Under the pieces are notes generated by a model. That model made no database searches and was not told the DNA's origin. It was given only the letters and a program-made list of their open reading frames with translations. 5,859 nt of DNA from an uncultured Campylobacter sp. (GTDB taxonomy: Bacteria; Campylobacterota; Campylobacteria; Campylobacterales; Campylobacteraceae). Position numbers and translations under genes: made by a program. Within the stretch, counting starts at the first letter, position 1. Each line of letters begins with the position of its first letter. The stretch is from positions 1-5,859 of the forward strand of contig NZ_CALIMY010000104.1 in NCBI RefSeq assembly GCF_938045205.1, given 5' to 3'. Below, one piece after another: positions 1 through 5,804 of the stretch.

Positions 1-98
1 CGCTAAATTTTAAAATTTTACGTAGAATTCCGCGCGGATTAGGTCATCGTAAAATAAGATGAAATTTTATAGCGGCAAAACACGGCGCCAAAAATAGG

Positions 99-124
99 GC
101 GCAATTTCAAATCAAAATTTGCGC
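99..124. repeat. Imperfect inverted repeat (GCGCAA/TTGCGC)
   Basis: GCGCAA (99-104) is the reverse complement of TTGCGC (119-124). The 14 bases between them contain TTT and AAA runs that can extend the pairing across a bulge. There is no following T run, so it does not resemble a classical terminator. Function is unknown. Confidence 0.45.
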
Positions 125-240
125 ACCGTTAGCGTAAGCATAGAGCCGATTTTGTAACGTTAAATTCTTTCTAGCGCACAGGTGCCATAAATTTAAAGCT
201 AAAATTTGCGCTAGGCCGCAACGCCGTATGCTTTAGCTGC

Positions 241-264
241 GATAAAATTTTATGAAATTTTATC
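241..264. repeat. Perfect 10-bp inverted repeat, 4-base loop
   Basis: GATAAAATTT (241-250) and AAATTTTATC (255-264) are exact reverse complements separated by TATG. The 8-base palindrome CCCGCGGG (264-271) follows directly. The stem is AT-rich with G-C pairs only at its ends, so RNA stability is modest. It could be a protein-binding site, a small hairpin or chance in a region full of AAATTT. Confidence 0.6.
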
Positions 265-278
265 CCGCGGGCATTTAT

Positions 279-298
279 AAATTTCAAGAAATTTCAAG
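279..298. repeat. Perfect 10-bp tandem duplication AAATTTCAAG x2
   Basis: AAATTTCAAG occurs at 279-288 and again immediately at 289-298 without mismatch. It is a direct tandem repeat of one helical turn. It may come from slippage or act as a paired binding site; nothing in the sequence decides between these. Confidence 0.6.
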
Positions 299-320
299 TC
301 CAAATTTTATATTTATGCCA

Positions 321-345
321 AAGCGGCGCCGTATTTTAGCCGCTT
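321..345. repeat. Inverted repeat AAGCGGC/GCCGCTT
   Basis: AAGCGGC (321-327) pairs with GCCGCTT (339-345) across an 11-base loop. The stem is GC-rich, but no clean T tract follows on either strand, so a terminator role is only a weak possibility. It lies between the AT-rich repeats of the same non-coding region. Confidence 0.4.
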
Positions 346-374
346 AAAATTCTGCCATATGAAATTCTATCTCG

Positions 375-439
375 TAGAATTTTAATTCGCCGCGTTAAAA
401 TTTATCCCGCCGCGCCTAAATTTATCCAGCCCGCCGCGC
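375..439. repeat. Three degenerate tandem units of 21-23 bp
   Basis: Three consecutive units at 375-395, 396-416 and 417-439 share one plan: an AT-rich head (TAGAATTTTA, TAAAATTTAT, TAAATTTATC) and a GC-rich tail containing GCCGCG. Units two and three are the most alike, sharing AAATTTATCC and CGCCGCGC. The array ends about 50-65 bases before the first gene, at or just upstream of where its promoter should lie, so it could be regulatory. It could equally be a by-product of local sequence expansion. Confidence 0.5.
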
Positions 440-451
440 TTTACCGAAATT

Positions 452-472
452 TATATTTAGTTGTTGTAAAAT
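452..472 (+). promoter_or_regulatory. Candidate operon promoter (-10 elements)
   Basis: Two -10-like hexamers precede the operon: TATATT (452-457) and TAAAAT (467-472). Neither has a convincing -35 box at 16-18 bases, which is common for epsilonproteobacterial sigma-70 promoters. The first would start transcription near 465, leaving room for a short leader. The second would start almost on the AAAAGGA sequence at 481-487. Assigned mainly by position; no terminator, repressor site or riboswitch is evident. Confidence 0.3.
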
Positions 473-504
473 GCGTTTTTAAAAGGATTTTGGCGGTTTG
501 TGAT

Positions 505-1122
505 ATGAGTATTTTAGAGTTTACGGAGTGCGTAGGCATCGCTTCGGCGGCGCTTAGCGGGTTTTTATTCGGCGTAAAGAAGGGCTGCGATTGGCTTGGG
601 ATCTTTATCGCGGCGTTTTTGACGGCGCTTGGCGGCGGGATCATGCGCGATACCTTGGTAAGTCGCGAGATCTACTCATTCACGCACTATGCGCCCGTAA
701 CGATCGTGCTTGCGGTAAGCGCCGTAGCTATTTTTGCCAAGCTTTATGAAAACCGCGATTTGGAGGGTAAATTTTTATTTATTCTAACCGATGCGATCGA
801 CGTCGTAAGCTTTTCGATCGTGGGAGCGATGGTTGCGCTAAGCTATAATCATAACGTTTTCGGCGTAGTGCTAATCGCATTTTGCAACGGCGTGGGCGGC
901 GGCATTTTGCGCGACGTACTGCTGAACGAAGTGCCGTGGTTTTTACATACGGGGCTTTATGGCACGATAAGCATGGGCGTGGGCTTAATATATTTCGTGC
1001 TTGATGGATTGGGGCTTAGTGGTGTAGTTTCGGTGCTTATTTTGCTGGTTTTAGGGGTTGCGTTTCGCATGGTGGCTTATTACAAATCTTGGCATCTGCC
1101 TAAAGTGGAGTACAAACAATGA
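505..1122 (+). CDS. TRIC/UPF0126 family membrane channel protein (YicG/YadS-like)
   Basis: Inner-membrane protein of the family annotated as prokaryotic TRIC (trimeric intracellular cation channel) or Gly_transporter (UPF0126, PF03458). The family fold is seven transmembrane helices built from two similar three-helix halves. Numbered from the ATG at 505 (205 residues), each half shows the signature: GGGIMRD at 43-49 and GGGILRD at 132-138. These glycine-rich kinks line the pore in solved TRIC homologues. A second conserved segment, DAIDVVSFSIVGA, precedes the second half at about 96-108. Start choice: a TTG at 490 would add five residues, but its AAGGA is only 2-3 bases upstream. The ATG matches the usual N-terminus of the family, though AAGGA is then 17 bases away. 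Native substrate is uncertain; potassium conductance and glycine transport have both been proposed for relatives. First gene of the operon, overlapping argD by 4 bases. Confidence 0.88.
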   Translation: MSILEFTECVGIASAALSGFLFGVKKGCDWLGIFIAAFLTALGGGIMRDTLVSREIYSFTHYAPVTIVLAVSAVAIFAKLYENRDLEGKFLFILTDAIDVVSFSIVGAMVALSYNHNVFGVVLIAFCNGVGGGILRDVLLNEVPWFLHTGLYGTISMGVGLIYFVLDGLGLSGVVSVLILLVLGVAFRMVAYYKSWHLPKVEYKQ

Positions 1123-2288
1123 ACTATTTGATGGATAATTTCGCGCGCGTAAACGTGGCGCTAGTAAGAGGCGAGGGCTCGGTAGTCTATGACGAAGCGG
1201 GTAAGGACTACGTGGATTTCGGCGCAGGCATCGGCGTAAACTGCCTGGGGCACGCAAACGAGATCGTGCTGGAAGCGATCGGCACGCAAGCCGCACAGAT
1301 CATCCACGGCTCGAATATTTATAGAATTCTGCCCCAAGAAGCCCTGGCTCAAAAGATTAGCGAGCTTTTAGGATACCGCACATACGCGGTGTTTTGCAAC
1401 TCTGGCGCGGAGGCGAATGAAGCTGCGATCAAAATGGCGCGCAAATACGGCACCGTAAATTTCCCTAATAAAAAATTTGAAATTCTAACTCTGCGAAATT
1501 CCTTCCACGGCCGCACGCTGGCGACTTTGCAAGCTACCGGGCAGGAGAAATTTCATCCAGAAATTTTTGCGCCCCATATGCCGGGGTTTAAATTTTTCGA
1601 CGATATCGAGGATATCATCGCGCATATCGATGAAAACAGCGTCGCCGTGATGATCGAGCTAGTCCAGGGCGAGGGAGGTATCAAGCCTCTGGATAAGGCG
1701 AGCGTGCAAAGGCTGGCGGCGGTTTTGAAAGAGAAAAAGCTGCTTTTGATCACCGACGAGGTGCAGTGCGGCGTATATCGCACGGGCGAGTTTGCGACGT
1801 CGCAAATTTACGACATCCGCCCCGACATCATCACTTTTGCCAAAGGTCTTGCGGGCGGCGTGCCGATCGGCGCGTGCGTGGCGCAGCAAAACATTTTCGC
1901 TCCAGGCGAGCACGGCAGCACCTTCGGCGGTAACTTTTTGGCGACCTCTACGGCGCTTGCGGTGCTTTCGCAGCTAGAGTTTTTAAAAGCGAGCGGCAAG
2001 CTTGATAAGACTATAAAAAGATTTATCAAAAAACTAGACGGGCTCGCCGCAGACTATCCTAGCCTGATCGAAAAGCGCGTGGGACTCGGTCTGATGCAAG
2101 GCCTCGTGCTGCGCGATGAAAAAAATCTGGGCGAGATCTTTAACAAAGCCCTGCAAAACGGACTTTTGATCCTAAAATCAGGCAAGCGCACCCTTAGATT
2201 TTTGCCTGCGCTAAATATCAAAAAACCGGAGATCAAAGAGGGCTTTGCGCGCCTACGCAAGAGCCTGGATGAGATAGTGCGAGCGTGA
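1119..2288 (+). CDS. argD: Acetylornithine aminotransferase
   Basis: Class III PLP-dependent aminotransferase, 389 residues, the usual size for ArgD. It converts N-acetylglutamate 5-semialdehyde plus glutamate to N-acetylornithine and 2-oxoglutarate in cytoplasmic arginine synthesis; many ArgD enzymes also do the equivalent lysine-pathway step. Visible landmarks: the phosphate-binding NSGAEANEAA (94-103), SFHGRT (128-133), the pyridoxal-contacting Asp213 in ITDEVQCG, Lys242 in ITFAKGLAGG forming the Schiff base, GEHGSTFGGN (263-272), and a C-terminal LRFLPAL (359-365). Nothing catalytic is missing. The ATG lies in an ATGA overlap with the preceding stop, with GGAG at 1107-1110 eight bases upstream. 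No other arginine gene is adjacent, so the pathway is dispersed here. Another omega-aminotransferase specificity is possible but the motif set favours ArgD. Confidence 0.9.
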   Translation: MNYLMDNFARVNVALVRGEGSVVYDEAGKDYVDFGAGIGVNCLGHANEIVLEAIGTQAAQIIHGSNIYRILPQEALAQKISELLGYRTYAVFCNSGAEANEAAIKMARKYGTVNFPNKKFEILTLRNSFHGRTLATLQATGQEKFHPEIFAPHMPGFKFFDDIEDIIAHIDENSVAVMIELVQGEGGIKPLDKASVQRLAAVLKEKKLLLITDEVQCGVYRTGEFATSQIYDIRPDIITFAKGLAGGVPIGACVAQQNIFAPGEHGSTFGGNFLATSTALAVLSQLEFLKASGKLDKTIKRFIKKLDGLAADYPSLIEKRVGLGLMQGLVLRDEKNLGEIFNKALQNGLLILKSGKRTLRFLPALNIKKPEIKEGFARLRKSLDEIVRA

Positions 2289-3379
2289 AATTTAGCGATT
2301 TTTTCGAGGGCTGGCTAAACGAGAGCTACTACGTAAATGCCGCTAAAATCGGCAAGAGCGGCGATTTTTACACTGCCGTAAGCGTAGGGAGCTTTTTTGG
2401 GATCTGCATCGCGCGCGAAATTTTACGCCTAAGCGCGGATTTTAGCGCGACGCAAGAGTTAGGCTTAGACGCGGCGGCAGGTCCAATTGCATCGCGGCAA
2501 AATTTTGCGGCGGTATGCGAGCTAAATTTAGATGTCGCGCTTGCAAAAAAACCGCAAAATAGCGCTAAAATCGCTATCGTAGAGATCGGCTCGCACGACG
2601 GGCGGCTGCTTTGCGACATAGCGCAAGCTATCTTTACGTTAGGCGGTGCGGCGGCGCTTGATAAATTTAGCTTTGCGATCATCGAGCCGCACGAGCGTCT
2701 GCGCGAGCTACAGCGGGCGAGCTTTGCGGAGAGCTTCGGCGGCGAAATCGTGCCAAAGCATTTCGCAAGCGCGCGCGAGGCGAAATTTAAAGATGCGATC
2801 TTTGTGGCAAATGAGCTTTTCGACGCCTTTAAATGCGAGGCGGTGGACGGCGAAAATATGCTTTTTATCGAAAGCGGCGCGGCAAAATTTGCTCCCATAA
2901 AAGAACGTGAAATTTTGACCCTCGCACGCAGATTCGGCATCTCGCGCGGCGAAATCCCGATCGGATACTTTCGCTTCGCCCGCGAAATTTGCGCCAGCGC
3001 GCAGAGGTTTTATTTCATCGCCTTTGATTACGGGCAGATGGGCTCTAGCGGCGATTTTAGCCTGCGGATTTACCGAAATCACGAGGTTTTTAGCTTCTTT
3101 GAGGTGCAAAACTTGAGCGATTTTTACGGCAAAAGCGATCTTACCTACGACGTAAATTTTGAAATTTTACGCGCGGCGTTTGAGGACGCGGGCGCTGCGA
3201 TGGCGGATTTTAAAAGACAGATCGCGGCTTTGATAGACTTCGGCGCGATCCAGCTTTTAGAGCTTTTTATGCAAAAAAGCGGCGAGAGGGGCTATCGTAA
3301 CGCGCTTTTGCAGTTTAATCACCTGCGCGCTGAGTTTGGCGAAAAATTTAAGATGATAAAATTTAAAAAGGGGCTTTGA
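2285..3379 (+). CDS. SAM-dependent methyltransferase, MidA/NDUFAF7 family
   Basis: Class I S-adenosylmethionine methyltransferase of the DUF185/MidA family (COG1565), 364 residues. Eukaryotic members (NDUFAF7) dimethylate an arginine of the NDUFS2 subunit of complex I and are needed for its assembly; a similar role on the bacterial Nuo complex is inference. Landmarks: SGDFYTAVSVGSFFG (25-39), motif I VEIGSHDGRLLCDI (99-112), acidic strand end AIIEPHE (131-137), ANELFDAF (175-182), FDYG (247-250), RIYRNH (261-266) and DLTYDVNF (285-292). The stretch at about 55-92 between the N-terminal motif and motif I is longer than I expect and is alanine-rich, suggesting a lineage-specific insertion. The start is a GTG whose last two bases form part of the argD stop (GTGA overlap). 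A clear Shine-Dalgarno is lacking, consistent with translational coupling. Confidence 0.86.
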   Translation: MKFSDFFEGWLNESYYVNAAKIGKSGDFYTAVSVGSFFGICIAREILRLSADFSATQELGLDAAAGPIASRQNFAAVCELNLDVALAKKPQNSAKIAIVEIGSHDGRLLCDIAQAIFTLGGAAALDKFSFAIIEPHERLRELQRASFAESFGGEIVPKHFASAREAKFKDAIFVANELFDAFKCEAVDGENMLFIESGAAKFAPIKEREILTLARRFGISRGEIPIGYFRFAREICASAQRFYFIAFDYGQMGSSGDFSLRIYRNHEVFSFFEVQNLSDFYGKSDLTYDVNFEILRAAFEDAGAAMADFKRQIAALIDFGAIQLLELFMQKSGERGYRNALLQFNHLRAEFGEKFKMIKFKKGL

Positions 3380-3711
3380 TGAGAGCTTTTATCGATTGCG
3401 ACTGCGAAATTTTGCAAAAGACGCTGGAATTGTTTTTAAAAGATCGTGCCGCAAGTGCGCAGGATTGCGACTTTATAATAAGCGACGAGCCGCAAAGCTC
3501 GGCAAAACCGCTCTTTTTGATCGGCGAGGACGGAGATTTGGCGCTACCGTTCTCAAAGAATACCCTGCTATCGAAGCTAGAGGATTTTCAAAGCGAGCTA
3601 AAGCGGGATTTTAGCGAATGCGATGCGGCGAGTGTAGAAGTTGAGATTTGCGCGCTATTTGATGAGTTCAAGGCAAAAATCATCGAAATTTTAAGAAGGC
3701 AAAATGGCTAA
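3379..3711 (+). CDS. Small hypothetical protein, possible degenerate receiver-like domain
   Basis: An acidic cytoplasmic protein of 110 residues that I cannot assign to a named family. It has no signal peptide or membrane segment. The pattern resembles a compressed response-regulator receiver domain. FIDCD (4-8) stands where the acidic pair sits, DFIISD (31-36) looks like the strand ending in the phosphoacceptor Asp, PLFLIG (44-49) like beta-4, and LPFSKNTLLSKLEDF (56-70) like the K-P-F/helix-5 segment with the lysine replaced. It is about 40 residues too short for a full receiver before the C-terminal helical tail (about 70-108). The relationship is an inference. Start: ATG at 3379 in a TGATG overlap with midA, with AAGGGG (3368-3373) five bases upstream, is preferred over the in-frame TTG at 3376. 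It overlaps rsmD by 8 bases, so it is firmly part of the operon. Confidence 0.75.
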   Translation: MRAFIDCDCEILQKTLELFLKDRAASAQDCDFIISDEPQSSAKPLFLIGEDGDLALPFSKNTLLSKLEDFQSELKRDFSECDAASVEVEICALFDEFKAKIIEILRRQNG

Positions 3712-4381
3712 ATTTTCCAAATCCGGCGGCATGCTCTTTACGCAAATCTCAAGCGGCATTTATAGGGGCAAAAAGCTCGCTCTGCCCGCGTTTTCGAGTA
3801 CGCGCAGCACGAAAAGCATCGTAAAGGGCTCGTTTTTCGATACTTGGCGGGCGGAGTTGCGCGGCGCGGCGTTTATCGAGTGCTTCGGCGGTAGCGGCGC
3901 GATGGCGCTTGAAGCGCTAAGTAACGGCGCAAAAAACGTTTATGCGATCGAAAAGGACGCCGCCGCGCATAAGATCATGCGGAAAAATTTCGAGCTTTTT
4001 GGGCTCGGTGCAAATGCGATTTTGGGCGATTGCTTCGAACGACTACCCGAAATTTTGCACGAGTTGCAAGCGGATATGAACGGATGCTCTGCCGTAAATT
4101 TTAGCGAAAGCCATACCGTAAATTCTAGCGAAAATTCTTTCTTCGATCCCGCGCGCAGAGTGTTTGTCTATCTGGATCCGCCGTTTGCGATCAGACAGGG
4201 TTTTGGCGAGATTTACGAGCGAGTGCTGGCGCTGATAGCACGCCTGGGCTCCGCACAGTACGAGCTGCTAATCGCGATCGAGCATATGAGCGAGCTTGAG
4301 CTGCCGCCTAAAATCGGCGATTTTGCGCTGCTTAAATCGCGCAAATTCGGCGCTACGACGATGAGCTACTACGTAAAATGA
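3704..4381 (+). CDS. rsmD: 16S rRNA (guanine-N2) methyltransferase RsmD
   Basis: RsmD-type Rossmann methyltransferase, 225 residues; the E. coli enzyme methylates N2 of G966 in 16S rRNA of the small subunit. Landmarks: SGIYRGKKLALP (17-28, the family's GxxRGRKL start), TRSTKSIVKGSFFD (33-46), SAM-binding FGGSGAMALEALSNGA (61-76), EKD (83-85), GDCF (108-111), catalytic motif DPPF (158-161), and EHM (193-195). Residues about 121-148, between GDCF and the strand leading to DPPF, form an extra serine/asparagine-rich loop absent from E. coli RsmD; it contains a tandem duplication. The ATG has AGAAGG at 3694-3699, four bases upstream, and lies inside the previous gene. A downstream ATG at 3731 would also keep the full core but has no better ribosome site. 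The gene shares an ATGA overlap with the next one. Confidence 0.92.
   Translation: MAKFSKSGGMLFTQISSGIYRGKKLALPAFSSTRSTKSIVKGSFFDTWRAELRGAAFIECFGGSGAMALEALSNGAKNVYAIEKDAAAHKIMRKNFELFGLGANAILGDCFERLPEILHELQADMNGCSAVNFSESHTVNSSENSFFDPARRVFVYLDPPFAIRQGFGEIYERVLALIARLGSAQYELLIAIEHMSELELPPKIGDFALLKSRKFGATTMSYYVK
4092..4133 (+). repeat. 24-bp tandem duplication inside rsmD
   Basis: CCGTAAATTTTAGCGAAA (4092-4109) recurs as CCGTAAATTCTAGCGAAA (4116-4133) with one mismatch and a period of 24 bases, which is eight codons and keeps the frame. The protein copies read AVNFSES and TVNSSEN. It lies in the inserted loop before the DPPF strand, away from the catalytic motifs. Replication slippage is the simplest origin. 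Confidence 0.75.
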
Positions 4382-5145
4382 AAAGCTTAAAGCAAATTTT
4401 AGATTATTACGCCGATTTGAAAAATTGCGACGCGGATCTTTTCGGCGCGCCCGATCCGCTACAGGTCGCAAAGGGATATCGAAACGACGTCGTAGCGCTC
4501 ATCTGCGCGCTGTTTGCTTACGGGAGCGCGGCTCAAATTTTAAAATTTCTCCGCTCGCTTGATTTTTCTCTTTTAGACGGGAGCGATGAGCGTATTAGTA
4601 CGGAGCTTGCGGGCAAAAAATATAGATTTCAAAGCCCGCGCGACGTCGCTGAAATTTTTATAACTTTAAAACGGCTTAAAAATAGCCTTAGCATCGAAGA
4701 GAGCGTGCTTTGCGGTATGCAAAAAAACGGACGGATCGAAGATGGGATAAATTTTTTAATCGGCGAGATTTACAAATTAAATCCCTACCGCAGCCCGGGA
4801 TATGAGTTTTTTTTCGGGCGCGGCTTCGCGCAAAAGCCCACGTCGCCGTATAAACGCTACAATCTTTTCCTACGCTGGGCGGTGCGCGACAGCGACATCG
4901 ATCTGGGGCTGTACAAAAAGATCGAAAAATCGCGCATCCTCATCCCGCTCGATACCCACACGCACAAAGTTTCGCTTAAGCTTGGGCTGATCGATCGCAA
5001 GAGTTACGATTTCGAGGCGGTTTTGCAGCTTACGCAAAGCTTAAGGCGCTTCGATCCGAGCGACCCAATCAAATACGATTTCGCGCTGTACCGCCTCGGA
5101 CAGAGCGGCGAAATAGATAAAATTTTACCTTTACTAGCCGATTGA
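4378..5145 (+). CDS. TIGR02757 (DUF2400) family protein
   Basis: A 255-residue cytoplasmic protein of the conserved but uncharacterised TIGR02757/DUF2400 family. Family-typical segments are visible: DPLQVAKGYRNDVVALICALFAYGS (26-50, read in two parts DPLQVAKGYRND and ALICALFAYGS), SPYKRYNLFLRWAVRDSDIDLG (156-177, notably YNLFLRWAVR), IPLDTHTHKVSLKLGL (189-204), and FDPSDPIKYDFALYRLG (225-241). The LDTHTHKVSLKLGL piece resembles the catalytic-Asp loop VDTHVxRVxxRLGL of HhH-GPD DNA glycosylases such as Nth and MutY, with Asp192 in the matching place. I see no LPGVGxKTA hairpin and no C-terminal four-cysteine cluster, so glycosylase activity cannot be claimed. The ATG is in an ATGA overlap with rsmD and has no strong Shine-Dalgarno, suggesting coupling. 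It is the last gene of the operon and converges on the next gene. Confidence 0.87.
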   Translation: MKSLKQILDYYADLKNCDADLFGAPDPLQVAKGYRNDVVALICALFAYGSAAQILKFLRSLDFSLLDGSDERISTELAGKKYRFQSPRDVAEIFITLKRLKNSLSIEESVLCGMQKNGRIEDGINFLIGEIYKLNPYRSPGYEFFFGRGFAQKPTSPYKRYNLFLRWAVRDSDIDLGLYKKIEKSRILIPLDTHTHKVSLKLGLIDRKSYDFEAVLQLTQSLRRFDPSDPIKYDFALYRLGQSGEIDKILPLLAD

Positions 5146-5157
5146 TTTCGGTTTTAA
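5136..5157 (+). terminator. Weak candidate terminator at operon end
   Basis: AGCCGA (5136-5141) can pair with TCGGTT (5148-5153), including one G-U pair, around the loop TTGATT that carries the stop codon; TTTT occupies 5152-5155 but is broken by AA. The stem is short and the T run poor, so termination may be inefficient. On the - strand the same hairpin has no T tract. Confidence 0.3.
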
Positions 5158-5783
5158 TTGCACATACCCAATAGACCGAAGCACTCTACGAATAAGCTAT
5201 TCTTTTGAATTATATTCTCTCCTGGATAGATAACAATTTCGTGTCCTTGCTTTTGCCAGATCTGTCCATTTTTCGCGCTTATGGTAGATACATCTAAGTG
5301 AGCTGTTGAGCCATAGACTAAATATATTTTGTTGAATTTGAATGCATCACTATAACCTAGATAATGAAAAAACGGTGCTACAAATGTGATCTCTGTTAGT
5401 TCTGTCAGATTACTGTCTTGGGCGACGCAATTGGATTTATCAGATGGTTTGTAGCCGTTTTCAATGAGCTTCTTTTCTGTTATGCCATTGGTAGAATTTA
5501 ACTTTACGTAATGAACATAGCAGATTTCATCTAAACTATCTGCAGCGTTTGGTTGAATTTTTCTACGATATAAAAGCAATCCATCCATATCTGCATTATC
5601 TGTTAAAGCATTGAGTTCCTCAAAATTATTATTCTTTACATTCCAAAAATCGCCATACGGCTTTAAATAAATTCCTGCTATAACCAATGCTATTATTAAT
5701 ATAATGATTGCTCCTGAAATAGATACGCTTATGATGAAAATTTTTAAAATTAGATCGATGATTTTTTTGAAACCATTATTCAT
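5154..5783 (-). CDS. Hypothetical membrane-anchored protein, AT-rich
   Basis: A 209-residue protein I do not recognise. It begins with a short positive N-terminus (KK at 6-7), then one long hydrophobic segment at about 9-40, fitting an uncleaved anchor with the rest outside the inner membrane. The soluble part has four cysteines (88, 119, 201, 208), enough for two disulfides in the periplasm, and strand-like stretches such as KIYLVYG (152-158) and HEIVIYPG (181-188). No catalytic motif stands out. The ATG is well supported: AAGGA on the - strand (5790-5794) lies six bases upstream, and an extended -10 lies beyond. Four sampled 60-base stretches are about 27-43% G+C, against about 58% in a sampled piece of rsmD, and codons favour AAT, ATT and TTA. 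This suggests acquisition from another source. Its stop faces the operon's stop 8 bases away. Confidence 0.7.
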   Translation of the reverse strand: MNNGFKKIIDLILKIFIISVSISGAIIILIIALVIAGIYLKPYGDFWNVKNNNFEELNALTDNADMDGLLLYRRKIQPNAADSLDEICYVHYVKLNSTNGITEKKLIENGYKPSDKSNCVAQDSNLTELTEITFVAPFFHYLGYSDAFKFNKIYLVYGSTAHLDVSTISAKNGQIWQKQGHEIVIYPGENIIQKNSLFVECFGLLGMCN

Positions 5784-5804
5784 TCTTTATCCTTATTTTT
5801 TACT

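Larger units (their letters stand above)
1..489. other. Non-coding, repeat-rich region upstream of the operon
   Basis: No open frame of convincing length or composition crosses this stretch on either strand; stops are frequent in all frames. One frame is open from the left edge to a TGA at 60-62 and could be the last 20 or so codons of an upstream gene, but nothing in it is recognisable. The region contains fourteen exact AAATTT hexamers (at 5, 13, 62, 115, 189, 202, 245, 255, 279, 289, 302, 398, 418 and 447), alternating with short GC-rich palindromes such as TCCGCGCGGA (29-38) and CCCGCGGG (264-271). I see no tRNA, rRNA or CRISPR pattern. The 3' end presumably carries the operon promoter. 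It may be a degenerate repeat region or a decayed gene. Confidence 0.7.

Noticed and set aside
3..62. Open frame from the left edge, possibly the end of an upstream gene
   Set aside because: Only about 20 codons are visible with no recognisable motif; it cannot be told from chance.
241..271. Rho-independent terminator or CRISPR-like repeat in the leader region
   Set aside because: The hairpin is AT-rich and is followed by GC-rich sequence rather than a T tract; no regularly spaced identical repeats with unique spacers exist.
441..644. 67-residue open frame on the - strand at the start of the channel gene
   Set aside because: It overlaps the first transmembrane segment of the real gene, has no motif or signal peptide, and no clear Shine-Dalgarno.
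1659..1913. Opposite-strand and alternate-frame open frames within argD
   Set aside because: All are short, overlap essential PLP-binding motifs of argD, and read as arginine/serine-rich nonsense.
2368..2940. 190-residue open frame on the - strand across midA
   Set aside because: It lies wholly opposite a well-supported gene, its translation is serine/alanine/lysine-rich without motifs, and it has no ribosome site; it is an effect of GC-rich codons in the real gene.
5118..5127. TAAAATTTTA palindrome near the end of the last operon gene
   Set aside because: It is an ordinary instance of this genome's common AAATTT words within codons, with no stem strength or T run for a terminator.
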